64,000 bases of DNA from Cognataquiflexum aquatile (lineage in GTDB: Bacteria; Bacteroidota; Bacteroidia; Cytophagales; Cyclobacteriaceae), in the NCBI RefSeq assembly GCF_003316845.1, contig NZ_QMIK01000004.1, positions 372,001 through 436,000 of the forward strand. The letters are read 5' to 3'. Position 1 is the first letter of the stretch. Each line of letters starts with the position of its first letter. A program made the position numbers and the translations under genes. The notes beneath the pieces were generated by a model. The model did not search any database and had not been told where the DNA came from. It was given only the letters and a program-made list of their open reading frames with translations. This document shows, one piece after another, positions 18,431 to 26,798 of this stretch.

Positions 18431-19135
18431 CTACCTGTTGATATACCTTCTTATGAAGAATTGAAAATTACCCATGACATCAGGATAGATTAGCTTGTTT
18501 TGCATGTTGTTTCCGTCTATTTCAGAACTCATGAGAAACATGGCCGATAATTCCAGACCGATATCCCACTCATATTCGAAATTAGAAACCATTCCAAATT
18601 TTACCGGAACATAGGCGACGGTGGTGGATTGGTTTGATCTTTCGACAAAACCCTGAATATAAATCCCGTTTTCGAGAACGCCGTCGCGCATGACTCTTTG
18701 CGCCCTTTCTGAATACATGGCGCCGAGACCAAGGCCTACATAGAAGTTAACCGGTTCGCCGACTCCAGAGGTGTTTGGGTTCAGGTTTAACACCGGCATC
18801 ACATCAAAAAAGTAACTCATCCCTTTGAAATAGTAGGCCTGTCCGTTATCTCCCCATTCGATGATGATAGGGTTATTTAAGGGTCTAAATTCACCGCTAT
18901 TCAAAACCTGGCCACCAACCGAGGCTTTGATATCAAACTTGTCTGAGATTTCTTTGCTGTACGCAACCGTAAATGCCGGTTCTAATTTGAACTCCATAAA
19001 CTTATAAATACCGGCGTTTTCGGCATATATCATTCCCCAACCAAATCCACCGGATATATGGTCTCGAGAGCCTTGGGCACTGAGAAGTCCTATAAAAGAA
19101 ACGTTTAATAAAAGAGTAAAAAGAATTCTAAGCAT
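18431..19135 (-). CDS. Outer-membrane beta-barrel-like protein, function unknown
   Basis: A 234-residue protein with a signal peptide (1-20, ending LLSAQ). The body has many short alternating aromatic and Gly-rich strands (FGWGMIYAEN, FYVGLGLGAMY, FQFFIRRYINR at the end), as in small outer-membrane barrels of the OmpW/OprF-like or DUF-type porin families. I cannot name a family. It is monocistronic, ending at a terminator shared with the convergent peptidase gene. The role may be structural or transport. Confidence 0.75.
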   Translation of the reverse strand: MLRILFTLLLNVSFIGLLSAQGSRDHISGGFGWGMIYAENAGIYKFMEFKLEPAFTVAYSKEISDKFDIKASVGGQVLNSGEFRPLNNPIIIEWGDNGQAYYFKGMSYFFDVMPVLNLNPNTSGVGEPVNFYVGLGLGAMYSERAQRVMRDGVLENGIYIQGFVERSNQSTTVAYVPVKFGMVSNFEYEWDIGLELSAMFLMSSEIDGNNMQNKLIYPDVMGNFQFFIRRYINR

Positions 19136-19346
19136 AAATTACTTAAGGTTGATTGCGACCACGAATATACAAGATTTGGATTTCATAATCCAAAGTAGTT
19201 GCCTAACGGCAATTTTATCAGAGTCTGGACAAGTCCAAAATTCCGGATTAACTTGCAAAAGAGTTTTTCTGAAATGCAAAAAAACACTTTTTTAAAATTT
19301 CAAAAAAAACACTGCAACTCATTCATTTTAAGTCAATTTGCTTGAA

Positions 19347-20156
19347 TTAGTCAGTTTTTTTATGTGAAAATCGTGCCAATGGTGCCATCTTGGCTTTTTG
19401 GAATGAAAGGGTGCCGTCAGTCACACTGTAATTGTCCACCTGTCTCAAAATCTCCAAAAACGCCATTTCCGGTTCCATATCAGGGCAGGCCATCATCGTA
19501 GAGGCGGTATTCCCAAAAGATATCCGGCTCCCTTCCTTTAGTTCATATGGTCCAAAGATATTATTGCAAGAACCATTTCCATGAAATGCGCTGGTCTCCA
19601 TATCAAATTGTATATAAGCCTCTTTCAATCCATCTTTCTTCTCGACAGGTTTTCCTTTGAGTTCTGTCAAGACCCATTTTTTATCTTCCAGTCGTGGATC
19701 TGTCGGGTTTTTGGGAAGTTTATATTTTTCTTCCAATTCACCCGAAATCCTGTTTCCGTCTTTGTCCAAATGGAACAACACATTTTCTCCTACCAGATAC
19801 ATCTGACTTTCACCCTGTTCACTTGATATAGTGATTTTTGAACCGTCTTCTTTCCATTGAAATGTCCCCTCATCAGAGAAAAAGCCATCTTCTTTACCAA
19901 GGTATTTTAAGGTTCTTGTGAACTTGCCGTCTGATTTTAGGTTAATGGTTGTTTCTATTCCTTCGCAATCAGCACAAGGCAAAACCCCTTTATAGACCCC
20001 TTTCCAATCCAGACTGTTTTGACTGTTGTCACCGATTGCAACAGAAGAAGATGAGATTTCAACTGAGTCTCCCTGTTCTAAGGATTTTTCAGAACTGCAG
20101 GAAATCGAAGTTGCCATAAAGATGGCGGCAGAAAACATAACCAAAAGCTTTTTCAT
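19347..20156 (-). CDS. NlpE-like and META-domain lipoprotein
   Basis: A lipoprotein of 269 residues. The lipobox cysteine is Cys20 (SISC). Residues 50-150 match the NlpE N-terminal barrel, with the CxxC pair Cys61/Cys64 in LPCADCEGIE. Residues 160-265 match a META domain (DKKWVLTELKGKPV, then FHGNGSCNNIFGPY). NlpE in enterobacteria signals surface and copper stress; META domains are common in heat-shock or stress lipoproteins. Here a Cpx partner is not seen, so the role is inferred as envelope stress. I chose ATG 20156, which gives the lipoprotein signal; a frame from 20240 would hide it. Confidence 0.88.
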   Translation of the reverse strand: MKKLLVMFSAAIFMATSISCSSEKSLEQGDSVEISSSSVAIGDNSQNSLDWKGVYKGVLPCADCEGIETTINLKSDGKFTRTLKYLGKEDGFFSDEGTFQWKEDGSKITISSEQGESQMYLVGENVLFHLDKDGNRISGELEEKYKLPKNPTDPRLEDKKWVLTELKGKPVEKKDGLKEAYIQFDMETSAFHGNGSCNNIFGPYELKEGSRISFGNTASTMMACPDMEPEMAFLEILRQVDNYSVTDGTLSFQKAKMAPLARFSHKKTD

Positions 20157-20199
20157 AAAATCCGATTTTATTTGCTTATAAATTTCCAAAAAACCAAGT

Positions 20200-21873
20200 T
20201 TAAAACAAACCGGTAATGTTGCCTTCTGCGTCAATATCAATACTTTCTGCGGCAGGTTTGGAAGGAAGTCCGGGCATCCTCATGATGGTTCCAGCAATTG
20301 GAATGATAAAGCCGGCACCCGCCGCAATGTCAAATTCCCGTATTTTTATCGTAAACCCTGAAGGCCTGTTGGTAAGCTTGGGATCATCTGAAAGTGAATA
20401 TTGTGTTTTGGCAATGCAAACCGGCAACTTATCCAGGCCAATCTTTTTGAATAGCTTGATTTGCTGTTTTGCTTTGACGCTATACTCCACTTCTGCCGCT
20501 CCGTATATTTTCCGGGCGATGATTTCTATTTTTTGTTCTATACTCCAATCGAATCGGTATAGCGGCGTGAAGTTGCTTTTTCCTGATTCAGCAGCTTCTT
20601 TGACGACCATGGCAAGTTCGGTGGCACCTTCTCCGCCTTTTTCCCAAGCTTCGCAAATGGCAACTTTTACTCCTAATTTTTCACAATGGTCAATGACCAC
20701 CTGTATTTCTTCCTCAGAATCAGTTGCAAACTTGTTGATTGCCACTACCGGCACCAACATGAAATGCCGCATGTTTTCAATGTGTTTTTCGAGATTAGGC
20801 AGGCCAAAGGCGACAGCTTCTTTGTTTGGAATTTTCAAATCAGGAAATGGTATTCCCGAATGGCTCTTTAAAGCCCTTATTGTTGCCACTATGACCACCG
20901 CATCAGGTTTGAGGTTTCCGTATTGGCATTTGAGATCAAGAAACTTTTCCCCACCCAGGTCGGATGCAAAACCGGCTTCGGTTACGACATAGTCGGCAAG
21001 AGAAAGCCCCATTTTGGTTGCAATGATCGAATTGGATCCTTGGGCGATATTGGCAAATGGCCCGCCGTGGATGATGGCTGGATTGCCTTCAATGGTCTGG
21101 ACAAGATTTGGCATGATGGCATGCTTCATCAATGCCGTCATTGCGCCCTGTGCTTTGAGCTGATGTGCCCGGACAGGTTCATCGTCATACGTATATCCGA
21201 TGATGATATTTCCCAGTTTTTCTTTTAGGTCCATCAGTCCATTGGAAAGGCACAAAGCAGCCATTACCTCTGACGCGGCGGTAATATCAAAGCCTGATTC
21301 TCTTGGTATCCCTTGTGCCGACCCGCCGAGTCCGATCACAATATCTCTCAGCGCACGTTCATTCATGTCCATAACCCTTTTCCAGATGATCTTTCGGGGA
21401 TCAATGTTGAGCGAGTTATTTTGGTTGTGGATATGGTTATCTACCAAAGCAGACAATAGATTATGGGCTTTTTCTATGGCGGCAAAGTCTCCGGTGAAGT
21501 GGAGGTTGATGTATTCCATAGGCAAAACCTGGGCATAGCCCCCGCCTGCAGCCCCGCCTTTCATCCCAAATACAGGACCTAAAGATGGTTCTCTGAGAAC
21601 CACCGCTGTTTTTACACCGATCTTATTGAGGCCTTCTGCCAATCCGATGCTTGCAGTAGTTTTGCCCTCGCCGGCCAGAGTAGGCGTAATGGCCGTTACC
21701 AGGATCAATTTTTTTCCTTTTATTTTTGATTCGTCGATCAGCCTGAGTGGGAGTTTGGCTACATATTTTCCGTATGGCCGAAGATCGTCTTCTTGGATGC
21801 CAAGTTTGGCTGCAATCTGGGAAATAGGACGCATCTTGGATGCATGGGCAATTTCAAGGTCGGATAAGTGCAT
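20200..21873 (-). CDS. fhs: Formate-tetrahydrofolate ligase
   Basis: Makes 10-formyltetrahydrofolate from formate, THF and ATP for purine and one-carbon metabolism. The 557 residues from ATG 21873 (MHLSDLEIAHASKMRPI) match the family length. The P-loop TPTLAGEGKTT is at 63-73, and GGAAGGGYAQVLPM, EGNPAIIHGGPFANIAQG and EAGFASDLGGEKF are family segments. The longer frame to 21972 has no conserved sequence. It is separated by 43 bp from the NlpE-like gene downstream, so the two may be cotranscribed. Confidence 0.96.
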   Translation of the reverse strand: MHLSDLEIAHASKMRPISQIAAKLGIQEDDLRPYGKYVAKLPLRLIDESKIKGKKLILVTAITPTLAGEGKTTASIGLAEGLNKIGVKTAVVLREPSLGPVFGMKGGAAGGGYAQVLPMEYINLHFTGDFAAIEKAHNLLSALVDNHIHNQNNSLNIDPRKIIWKRVMDMNERALRDIVIGLGGSAQGIPRESGFDITAASEVMAALCLSNGLMDLKEKLGNIIIGYTYDDEPVRAHQLKAQGAMTALMKHAIMPNLVQTIEGNPAIIHGGPFANIAQGSNSIIATKMGLSLADYVVTEAGFASDLGGEKFLDLKCQYGNLKPDAVVIVATIRALKSHSGIPFPDLKIPNKEAVAFGLPNLEKHIENMRHFMLVPVVAINKFATDSEEEIQVVIDHCEKLGVKVAICEAWEKGGEGATELAMVVKEAAESGKSNFTPLYRFDWSIEQKIEIIARKIYGAAEVEYSVKAKQQIKLFKKIGLDKLPVCIAKTQYSLSDDPKLTNRPSGFTIKIREFDIAAGAGFIIPIAGTIMRMPGLPSKPAAESIDIDAEGNITGLF

Positions 21874-21991
21874 GGTTTGATATTTGGGTTGGTCTAAAAA
21901 TAGGGATTTTCTGCTTACCTGAAAGTGATTTTTGGCAGGTTGGAAAAAAAATCTGAAACAATATCTGTTCAAGGACTTTTAGCGGGACCCA

Positions 21992-22162
21992 TCACCATAA
22001 CTTGGATTTCTTTCCAATAGACTTGTCAAAATCACCGGTTTCCGGAAATTCATAATCCACTCCCTCGGAAGGTTTTATTGGTTCTATTTCATTAAGATAG
22101 GTAGGCGGGAGATCATATAAAAAACATTCCTGAAAGCATCTTTTTGGTGAATTTGAATCCGT
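21992..22162 (-). pseudogene. Startless gene tail (56 codons), possible remnant
   Basis: A minus-strand frame is open for 56 codons between two stops and has coding-like composition (RCFQECFLYDLPPTYLN, then GVDYEFPETGDFDKS) but no ATG, GTG or TTG start. It lies between the fhs start and the 236-residue unknown gene. It could be the end of a gene whose 5' part was deleted, or a frameshifted tail of the gene upstream. I do not recognise it. Confidence 0.35.
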
Positions 22163-22185
22163 TCAAAACCAGCCACCATTTGGAA

Positions 22186-22896
22186 TTATTTGAAATTCTG
22201 AATCCACTCAGGATAACTCATGGAGTTGTCGGAGTCTAATAAAAATGAAGGTCTTTTTCTTTCAGAAATGAAAAAATGGATTGAATCGGTCAAATTTTCC
22301 TTCATATTTTGAAAAGAACCTCCGAAAGCCTCGAAACCAAAACTTGTCCATTTTTGCAAATCATTCTCTGCCCAAATCTGGGTTAATTCGATTTGACATC
22401 CTGACTCGGGCCATTCTTCAGGTGAAATTTCAATGATATCATCTTTTAATTGGGAAAATTTCAATAAGTACCTGACCTTAAATATTTTAAGCCATTCACC
22501 CGACAACCTCAAATCGTCTTCCATGATCGATGTATTTGATTCCGAAGGTTGGAAAGACCATTTTGACCAATAGTTTATTTCTCCGGAAATTGAGTCGTGA
22601 ATATATTTTTCCGGTAACCCAATCTGTGATTTCACCTCTAATTTGCCCTGCCGTTTTTTTACCCCAACCGAGGTGCAACTCGGAATGATCAGATATTCAT
22701 CTGTCCTTAATTCCTCTCTTTTTATATTATTGGGAAATATTTCCCCTAAAGTATTATCGGCGAACTGATCGTTTTTTTTGTAATCCTTACCCATAAACCA
22801 TTCCAAAACAAATTCCCATTCTGTATCGGGAGGAAGGAACCACCTTATCTCCGCACTTTGAAAAAGGTATGGTCTGATAGTATGTTGATTAATCAT
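22186..22896 (-). CDS. Unknown cytosolic protein coupled to the broken membrane protein gene
   Basis: A protein of 236 residues without signal peptide or membrane segments. A central segment, GVKKRQGKLEVKSQIG near 75-90, has the alternating Lys/Arg-x-Glu-x-Lys pattern of CYTH/tunnel-type beta strands, but this similarity is weak and I give no family. It is rich in Trp and Glu/Asp. The start overlaps the stop of the upstream membrane protein frame by 4 bp (ATGA), so the two were built to be translated together. It is the last member of the 22-26.5 kb cluster. Confidence 0.7.
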   Translation of the reverse strand: MINQHTIRPYLFQSAEIRWFLPPDTEWEFVLEWFMGKDYKKNDQFADNTLGEIFPNNIKREELRTDEYLIIPSCTSVGVKKRQGKLEVKSQIGLPEKYIHDSISGEINYWSKWSFQPSESNTSIMEDDLRLSGEWLKIFKVRYLLKFSQLKDDIIEISPEEWPESGCQIELTQIWAENDLQKWTSFGFEAFGGSFQNMKENLTDSIHFFISERKRPSFLLDSDNSMSYPEWIQNFK

Positions 22897-23882
22897 GTTT
22901 TAACCATTTTTTCGATTGCACTGATTAAAAATCTATCTGAAAACCCCGAAACAATCGCAAGTGCCAAGATAAATGCATAGTTTTTCGGTTGAAAATTCAG
23001 TATTTCCGCGGTCAGGAAAACCGTAATTACAATAGCGGATAAAGCCCCTACCATCAGCCTGGCGAAAGCAAGAACATTGCTAGAAAGCTCAGATGGAATA
23101 CTTGTTCCTTTTTCATATCCAATAGCCGAGGTAAAGGAACTGAGGATAGACCCTAAAATGCCGGCAAAAACAATGGCTAGCCAAAATTTGATTGGGTTGT
23201 TGGCAAAGGCTATCCCAAAAGGATCATTTCCTTCCGCTTGGATAATAGGAACAGGTAGATACAATATCATCCAAAGAACAATGGCTAAAAATCCAATTCC
23301 CGAAAGCCAGATTAACCTGTTTTTTATAATCGATTGTTTCTGATAAACATTGTCATAATGTTCGTCAAGTAGCCTTTTGGCTTCAATAGTTCTATAAACT
23401 CCGATTAGCTTTTTTTTACTCTCCTCTATTTCTTTATTTATCTCACCTGATTCACCCTCACTTGGTTCTATTTCTTCTTTGAAATCAAGTAATTCAATGA
23501 TGGAATCTCTCCTCCATTTGGATAATCCCTTTTTTTCATCCTTGGCCTCTATGAGATAAGATTTTTATTTGGAAATCAGAAGTTCAGGGGCATGTTCGGC
23601 CAATCCAAAATGCATAAAGCGATCTGCTGCTTTTAGACATCTCCAGCCTTTTTCGGTGTTATGATTTTTGGCAGCTTGTTTTGCATTCTTCAAAAGTCCT
23701 TCTGCAGGTGATTTCCATTCTACATTTTTTGAAATTCCCGAAATATCATCAGCATTGTTTTTCAGTGATTCCAATTCTTTTTCAAAGACTATTAAAGCAA
23801 TCTTCAAGCGTTTTAAGGAGAAAGAATCAAAAATTCTATTCATCATTTCTGAATCATCTTTTGGCTTCGCTTCACTGTTCAT
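22893..23882 (-). pseudogene. Membrane protein gene interrupted by one in-frame TAA (fragments 23565-23882 and 22893-23270)
   Basis: Reading from ATG 23882, 105 codons are followed by TAA at 23565-23567. The same frame then continues without a break for 223 more codons to TGA at 22893. The part before the stop is helical and Lys/Glu-rich. The part after continues with a charged helix (KGLSKWRRDSIIELLDFKEE), a coiled-coil-like stretch and four membrane segments, ending VSGFSDRFLISAIEK. The first ATG after the stop, at 23270, falls inside the first membrane segment, so the 125-residue piece is not a sensible separate protein. I read this as one 329-codon gene with a nonsense change. Readthrough or a base-call error are alternatives. 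Confidence 0.75.
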
Positions 23883-24030
23883 ATCACATCAATTAAGTGT
23901 AAACAATTGGTATTATCTCAAAGGACCACAGTTGAAACCAAACATCCAATGAAAAACCGTTAAGAATTAATCTCTCTGAGGTAATGGAGTAGTTGGATTT
24001 TCAAGAGAAAAATGCTTTCGGAATTAAAGA

Positions 24031-25572
24031 TCAATAAGCAAAAGTCGTCAAATGAGTGGCTGAAAATGTCTTGAAAACTTTGGCCATATACTCACATTGT
24101 TGCGCATACATGCCGGGATTGTTGCAGTCAAGACCTCCCAAAGTGGCTGTGAGAACGATAAATTCAGCAGGAATCGGGATTGTAGCCACAGACATAAAAG
24201 TTTTTTCACTTGACATTAACACAGTCATATAGACATAGACCACATAGGTAAGACCATCCTGCCCCGTAATCCCTTCATTGGCTGCAGAAAGCACCCACGC
24301 GATTTTCCGGTCAGGACCAAAATCCAAGGTATAGGAATATTCTTCATCTATGGTGAATCCGCTTAGACCATACCTTTCCGCAAAATTTGTGTTGATCAGC
24401 TCTCCTACGGTTACGAGCAATTCATCAAAATCAGTTTCTGAAAAATCATCTTTCAAGCCGATATGGTAGATATTCATACCGTCATCTACTTCGGAAACCA
24501 CCTGAAAAGCCTCTTCTTCATTGCTGTAAATCAATTCCTGCTCTACAGGTACAGCCAATACCACTCCGTTGTTGATGTCTTCAAAAATATTGAAACGCAT
24601 CCCTTCATAATCGAGGGTTATTTTGATGTCCCCTTCCAATTCTTCTGCAAATTTCATCAGGTTTTCAGGGTCATCAGAGGTTTCGACCATTTCCATCAAA
24701 GACCTGTTTTTGGTAGGATAAAATTCAAATTCATCCGTCTCCACAGGATCAGCATAGGTTTGCTTAAACAATTCCTCCCCTAAAATTTCTGAATTCTCAG
24801 CCGTTGTCTCGATCCGTACATCCGCTGAGAAGAGCTGTGATAAGGTTTCAAAATTTGCTGGAAGTGCAGTTACAGTCGAATTTTCGAGTTCGGTGAGGTA
24901 TTTTGCAGGAATGATCCAACTGACGTTACTGGCACCTTTTTCCAAACCTCCATCCCCAACACCTATGAGTCTTCCCTGCGAATCAAAAACAGGAGCACCG
25001 GAAAACCCGGGCAGAAGGCTTCCTTCAAGGTAAAGGATATTTAAATCCAAAGCAGGAAAACCTATTTTCGCTAAGGCGGCCTTGTCTTTACTTGGAATAA
25101 GGCTGTTCAGCGTTTCGGGGCTGACATCCCCTTTCCGGAGGATTCTCGAGGAGCTTCCCGGTGCTCCGCTGTTGAATCCAAAAGCATACACATCAGCTCC
25201 AAACTTAATAGGACCCACATGGAAATTGTTGATAGGAGCGACGCCAATCGGCACTGGGTCCTGTCCCGGTAGCACCTCCAACAGCACCAAATCTGCCTTT
25301 TGATATACTTTTTTTATTTTGACTTTTCTCCAGGCATTATTCAGGTACAACACTTTGATCGTTCCCGTCTTGCTCATCCCGTGAAGGGAAGTCACAACCT
25401 GGTTTGGATTTTTCCATACAAATCCGGTCAATACTTTTGACTCTTTGTCATTGATGGTCACCACAACGCGGACGAGGGAGTTTTTGATCTGATTTGGATC
25501 AAACTGTTGGCCTTGTGAATAAAAGATGGCCGACAAAACAAATAGTGAAATAAGAACTGTTCTTTTCATCAT
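24031..25572 (-). CDS. Secreted trypsin-like serine protease with unknown C-terminal domain
   Basis: A 513-residue protein with a signal peptide (1-22, ending SQGQQ). The trypsin-like triad is visible: His64 in VVTSLHGM, Asp94 in QKADLVLLEV and Ser191 in LLPGFSGAPVFD. A typical turn RLIGVGDGG follows the Ser. The second half (about 250-513) is a separate acidic alpha/beta region that I do not recognise; it has a Cys pair near 487-495. There is no PDZ domain, so it is not a standard DegP. The start overlaps the stop of the upstream membrane protein gene by 4 bp (ATGA). It should act in the periplasm on an unknown target. Confidence 0.85.
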   Translation of the reverse strand: MMKRTVLISLFVLSAIFYSQGQQFDPNQIKNSLVRVVVTINDKESKVLTGFVWKNPNQVVTSLHGMSKTGTIKVLYLNNAWRKVKIKKVYQKADLVLLEVLPGQDPVPIGVAPINNFHVGPIKFGADVYAFGFNSGAPGSSSRILRKGDVSPETLNSLIPSKDKAALAKIGFPALDLNILYLEGSLLPGFSGAPVFDSQGRLIGVGDGGLEKGASNVSWIIPAKYLTELENSTVTALPANFETLSQLFSADVRIETTAENSEILGEELFKQTYADPVETDEFEFYPTKNRSLMEMVETSDDPENLMKFAEELEGDIKITLDYEGMRFNIFEDINNGVVLAVPVEQELIYSNEEEAFQVVSEVDDGMNIYHIGLKDDFSETDFDELLVTVGELINTNFAERYGLSGFTIDEEYSYTLDFGPDRKIAWVLSAANEGITGQDGLTYVVYVYMTVLMSSEKTFMSVATIPIPAEFIVLTATLGGLDCNNPGMYAQQCEYMAKVFKTFSATHLTTFAY

Positions 25573-26444
25573 TTAAAAACTTTAATAATGGCTCCGTAGA
25601 TTATTGCTCTTTCAGCTTCTGAAAACTGGCTTTGTGCATTCGAAACAAGGCTTTTCCAGTTTTCGCCCGCAGCCGAAATCTGGTTTTCTATTTCTCCAAT
25701 AGCATTATTGGGATCAATGGCTTTGATCTGTTCTGTATTCGAAATTTTGTACGGCTCGGAAGAGGATGAATTACAGAAACTGTCCCGTACCATCAACAGA
25801 GACTTTCCTGTGAGTTCTTCCGGAAGGTCGGATTGAAAAGTATCTGCAAATTTTCGCCAAATGCCTTCTGTGGACCTGAATGTATTGACCATTTCAGATA
25901 CAGGAGTCTCAGCAGTCATGTAATATAGGATGTCACAATCTGATGAATTGACAACGGTGGAATACAACAAACTCGCCTCTCTTTGGGCCTTGGAAGTATC
26001 GGATTTGATAAAACCCATAATCAGATTCCTAGCTTCCTCATCTGAAAACCCTATGGATTTATACTCTTCCATTTTGTCCTTGAGGGTAGGGGCAAAGGGG
26101 TTGTTGGCCCGAAGGTAAAGTCCGGCAATAATCCCAACTACCGTGAAAAGTCCAAAAGAACCTATCCTGAGACTTTTGACCGGGTCTAAATATTTCTCAT
26201 TTAACCCAATTAAGACAGCAAGAAGGGAAGATACGGTGGCGATTACCCCGCTGACTACCGGGGACAAGGTGGTAGACAATAATATTCCCAACAAAAGCCC
26301 GATACCAAGCCCATTAAAAACCGCAGAAAAGGCATTCATAAAAGTCATTTTTTTGGGCTCAGCACTTTCGCCTCCTGTGACGAGTTGTGTTCCTGACTGG
26401 ATGGTTTCGATGATCGAACCTACTTTTGAGTCATTTTCTTCCAT
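25569..26444 (-). CDS. Three-helix membrane protein with large periplasmic tail, coupled to the protease
   Basis: A protein of 291 residues without similarity that I recognise. Three membrane segments are seen at about 36-58, 62-82 and 89-110, preceded by a short polar N-terminus. The positive-inside rule (KK before helix 1, EKYLDPVKSLR between helices 2 and 3) places the 180-residue C-terminal region in the periplasm. That region is mostly helical with two cysteines. Its stop overlaps the start of the secreted protease gene (ATGA), so both products meet in the same compartment. It may anchor, inhibit or be a substrate of the protease; this is inference. Confidence 0.75.
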   Translation of the reverse strand: MEENDSKVGSIIETIQSGTQLVTGGESAEPKKMTFMNAFSAVFNGLGIGLLLGILLSTTLSPVVSGVIATVSSLLAVLIGLNEKYLDPVKSLRIGSFGLFTVVGIIAGLYLRANNPFAPTLKDKMEEYKSIGFSDEEARNLIMGFIKSDTSKAQREASLLYSTVVNSSDCDILYYMTAETPVSEMVNTFRSTEGIWRKFADTFQSDLPEELTGKSLLMVRDSFCNSSSSEPYKISNTEQIKAIDPNNAIGEIENQISAAGENWKSLVSNAQSQFSEAERAIIYGAIIKVFK

Positions 26445-26556
26445 AAATTTTTAATAGAAAAGGTTGGTGAAAAAAATCGATTGAAGCTTTGTCGATGAAA
26501 GACCATCTAGAATCTTTCATTTTTTTGAACGGATTTAAATCTTTGCTTGAGTTCAT
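26431..26556 (-). CDS. Possible 41-residue leader peptide gene
   Basis: A small frame from ATG 26556 to TGA 26431 encodes a basic, aromatic peptide (MNSSKDLNPFKKMKDSRW...). It overlaps the first 14 bases of the membrane protein gene in another frame, an arrangement suited to translational coupling. It has no strong ribosome site. The remainder of the 354-bp gap (26445-26798) holds a GH10 terminator and an outer-membrane protein tail, listed separately; 26557-26700 is AT-rich and otherwise empty. Confidence 0.3.
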   Translation of the reverse strand: MNSSKDLNPFKKMKDSRWSFIDKASIDFFHQPFLLKIYGRK

Positions 26557-26704
26557 AATTCTAAATAGTTGGCTATGCTATTCGAATCAGATTTAAAGTT
26601 CCTTATGGTAAAGAGTTACTTTACTGAAAAAATCAGAATAAAATTTGATTATTCCTAGTCTTTAAAAAGGTATTGTTTTGTTTAATCTTTAATAGATTAC
26701 ATAA

Positions 26705-26742
26705 AAAAAGGGGATTGGCAAAATTTGTTTTGCCAATCCCCT
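26705..26742 (-). terminator. Intrinsic terminator downstream of the GH10 gene
   Basis: A perfect 14-bp stem (GGGGATTGGCAAAA type, arms 26710-26723 and 26728-26741) is followed by a T-run on the minus strand. It is one of the strongest hairpins in the window. Confidence 0.9.
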
Positions 26743-26744
26743 TC

Positions 26745-26795
26745 TTAAAATTTGTACCTAATCTGAAATCTTCCAATAGGAGAATTATTAACAGG
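26745..26795 (-). pseudogene. C-terminal remnant of an outer-membrane beta-barrel gene
   Basis: Between the GH10 stop and the terminator, 16 codons read PVNNSPIGRFQIRYKF and then stop. A final strand with alternating residues and a terminal Phe is the C-terminal signature of outer-membrane barrels such as TonB-dependent receptors. It lies four bases from the terminator, as a real gene end would. The rest of the gene is absent, so a deletion that joined GH10 to the receptor tail is a fair reading, but 16 residues is little evidence. Confidence 0.4.
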
Positions 26796-26798
26796 CTA

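Noticed and set aside
20216-20992. Long plus-strand frame of 258 codons
   Set aside because: It is the opposite strand of fhs, whose motifs and length are complete; long shadows are usual opposite such genes.
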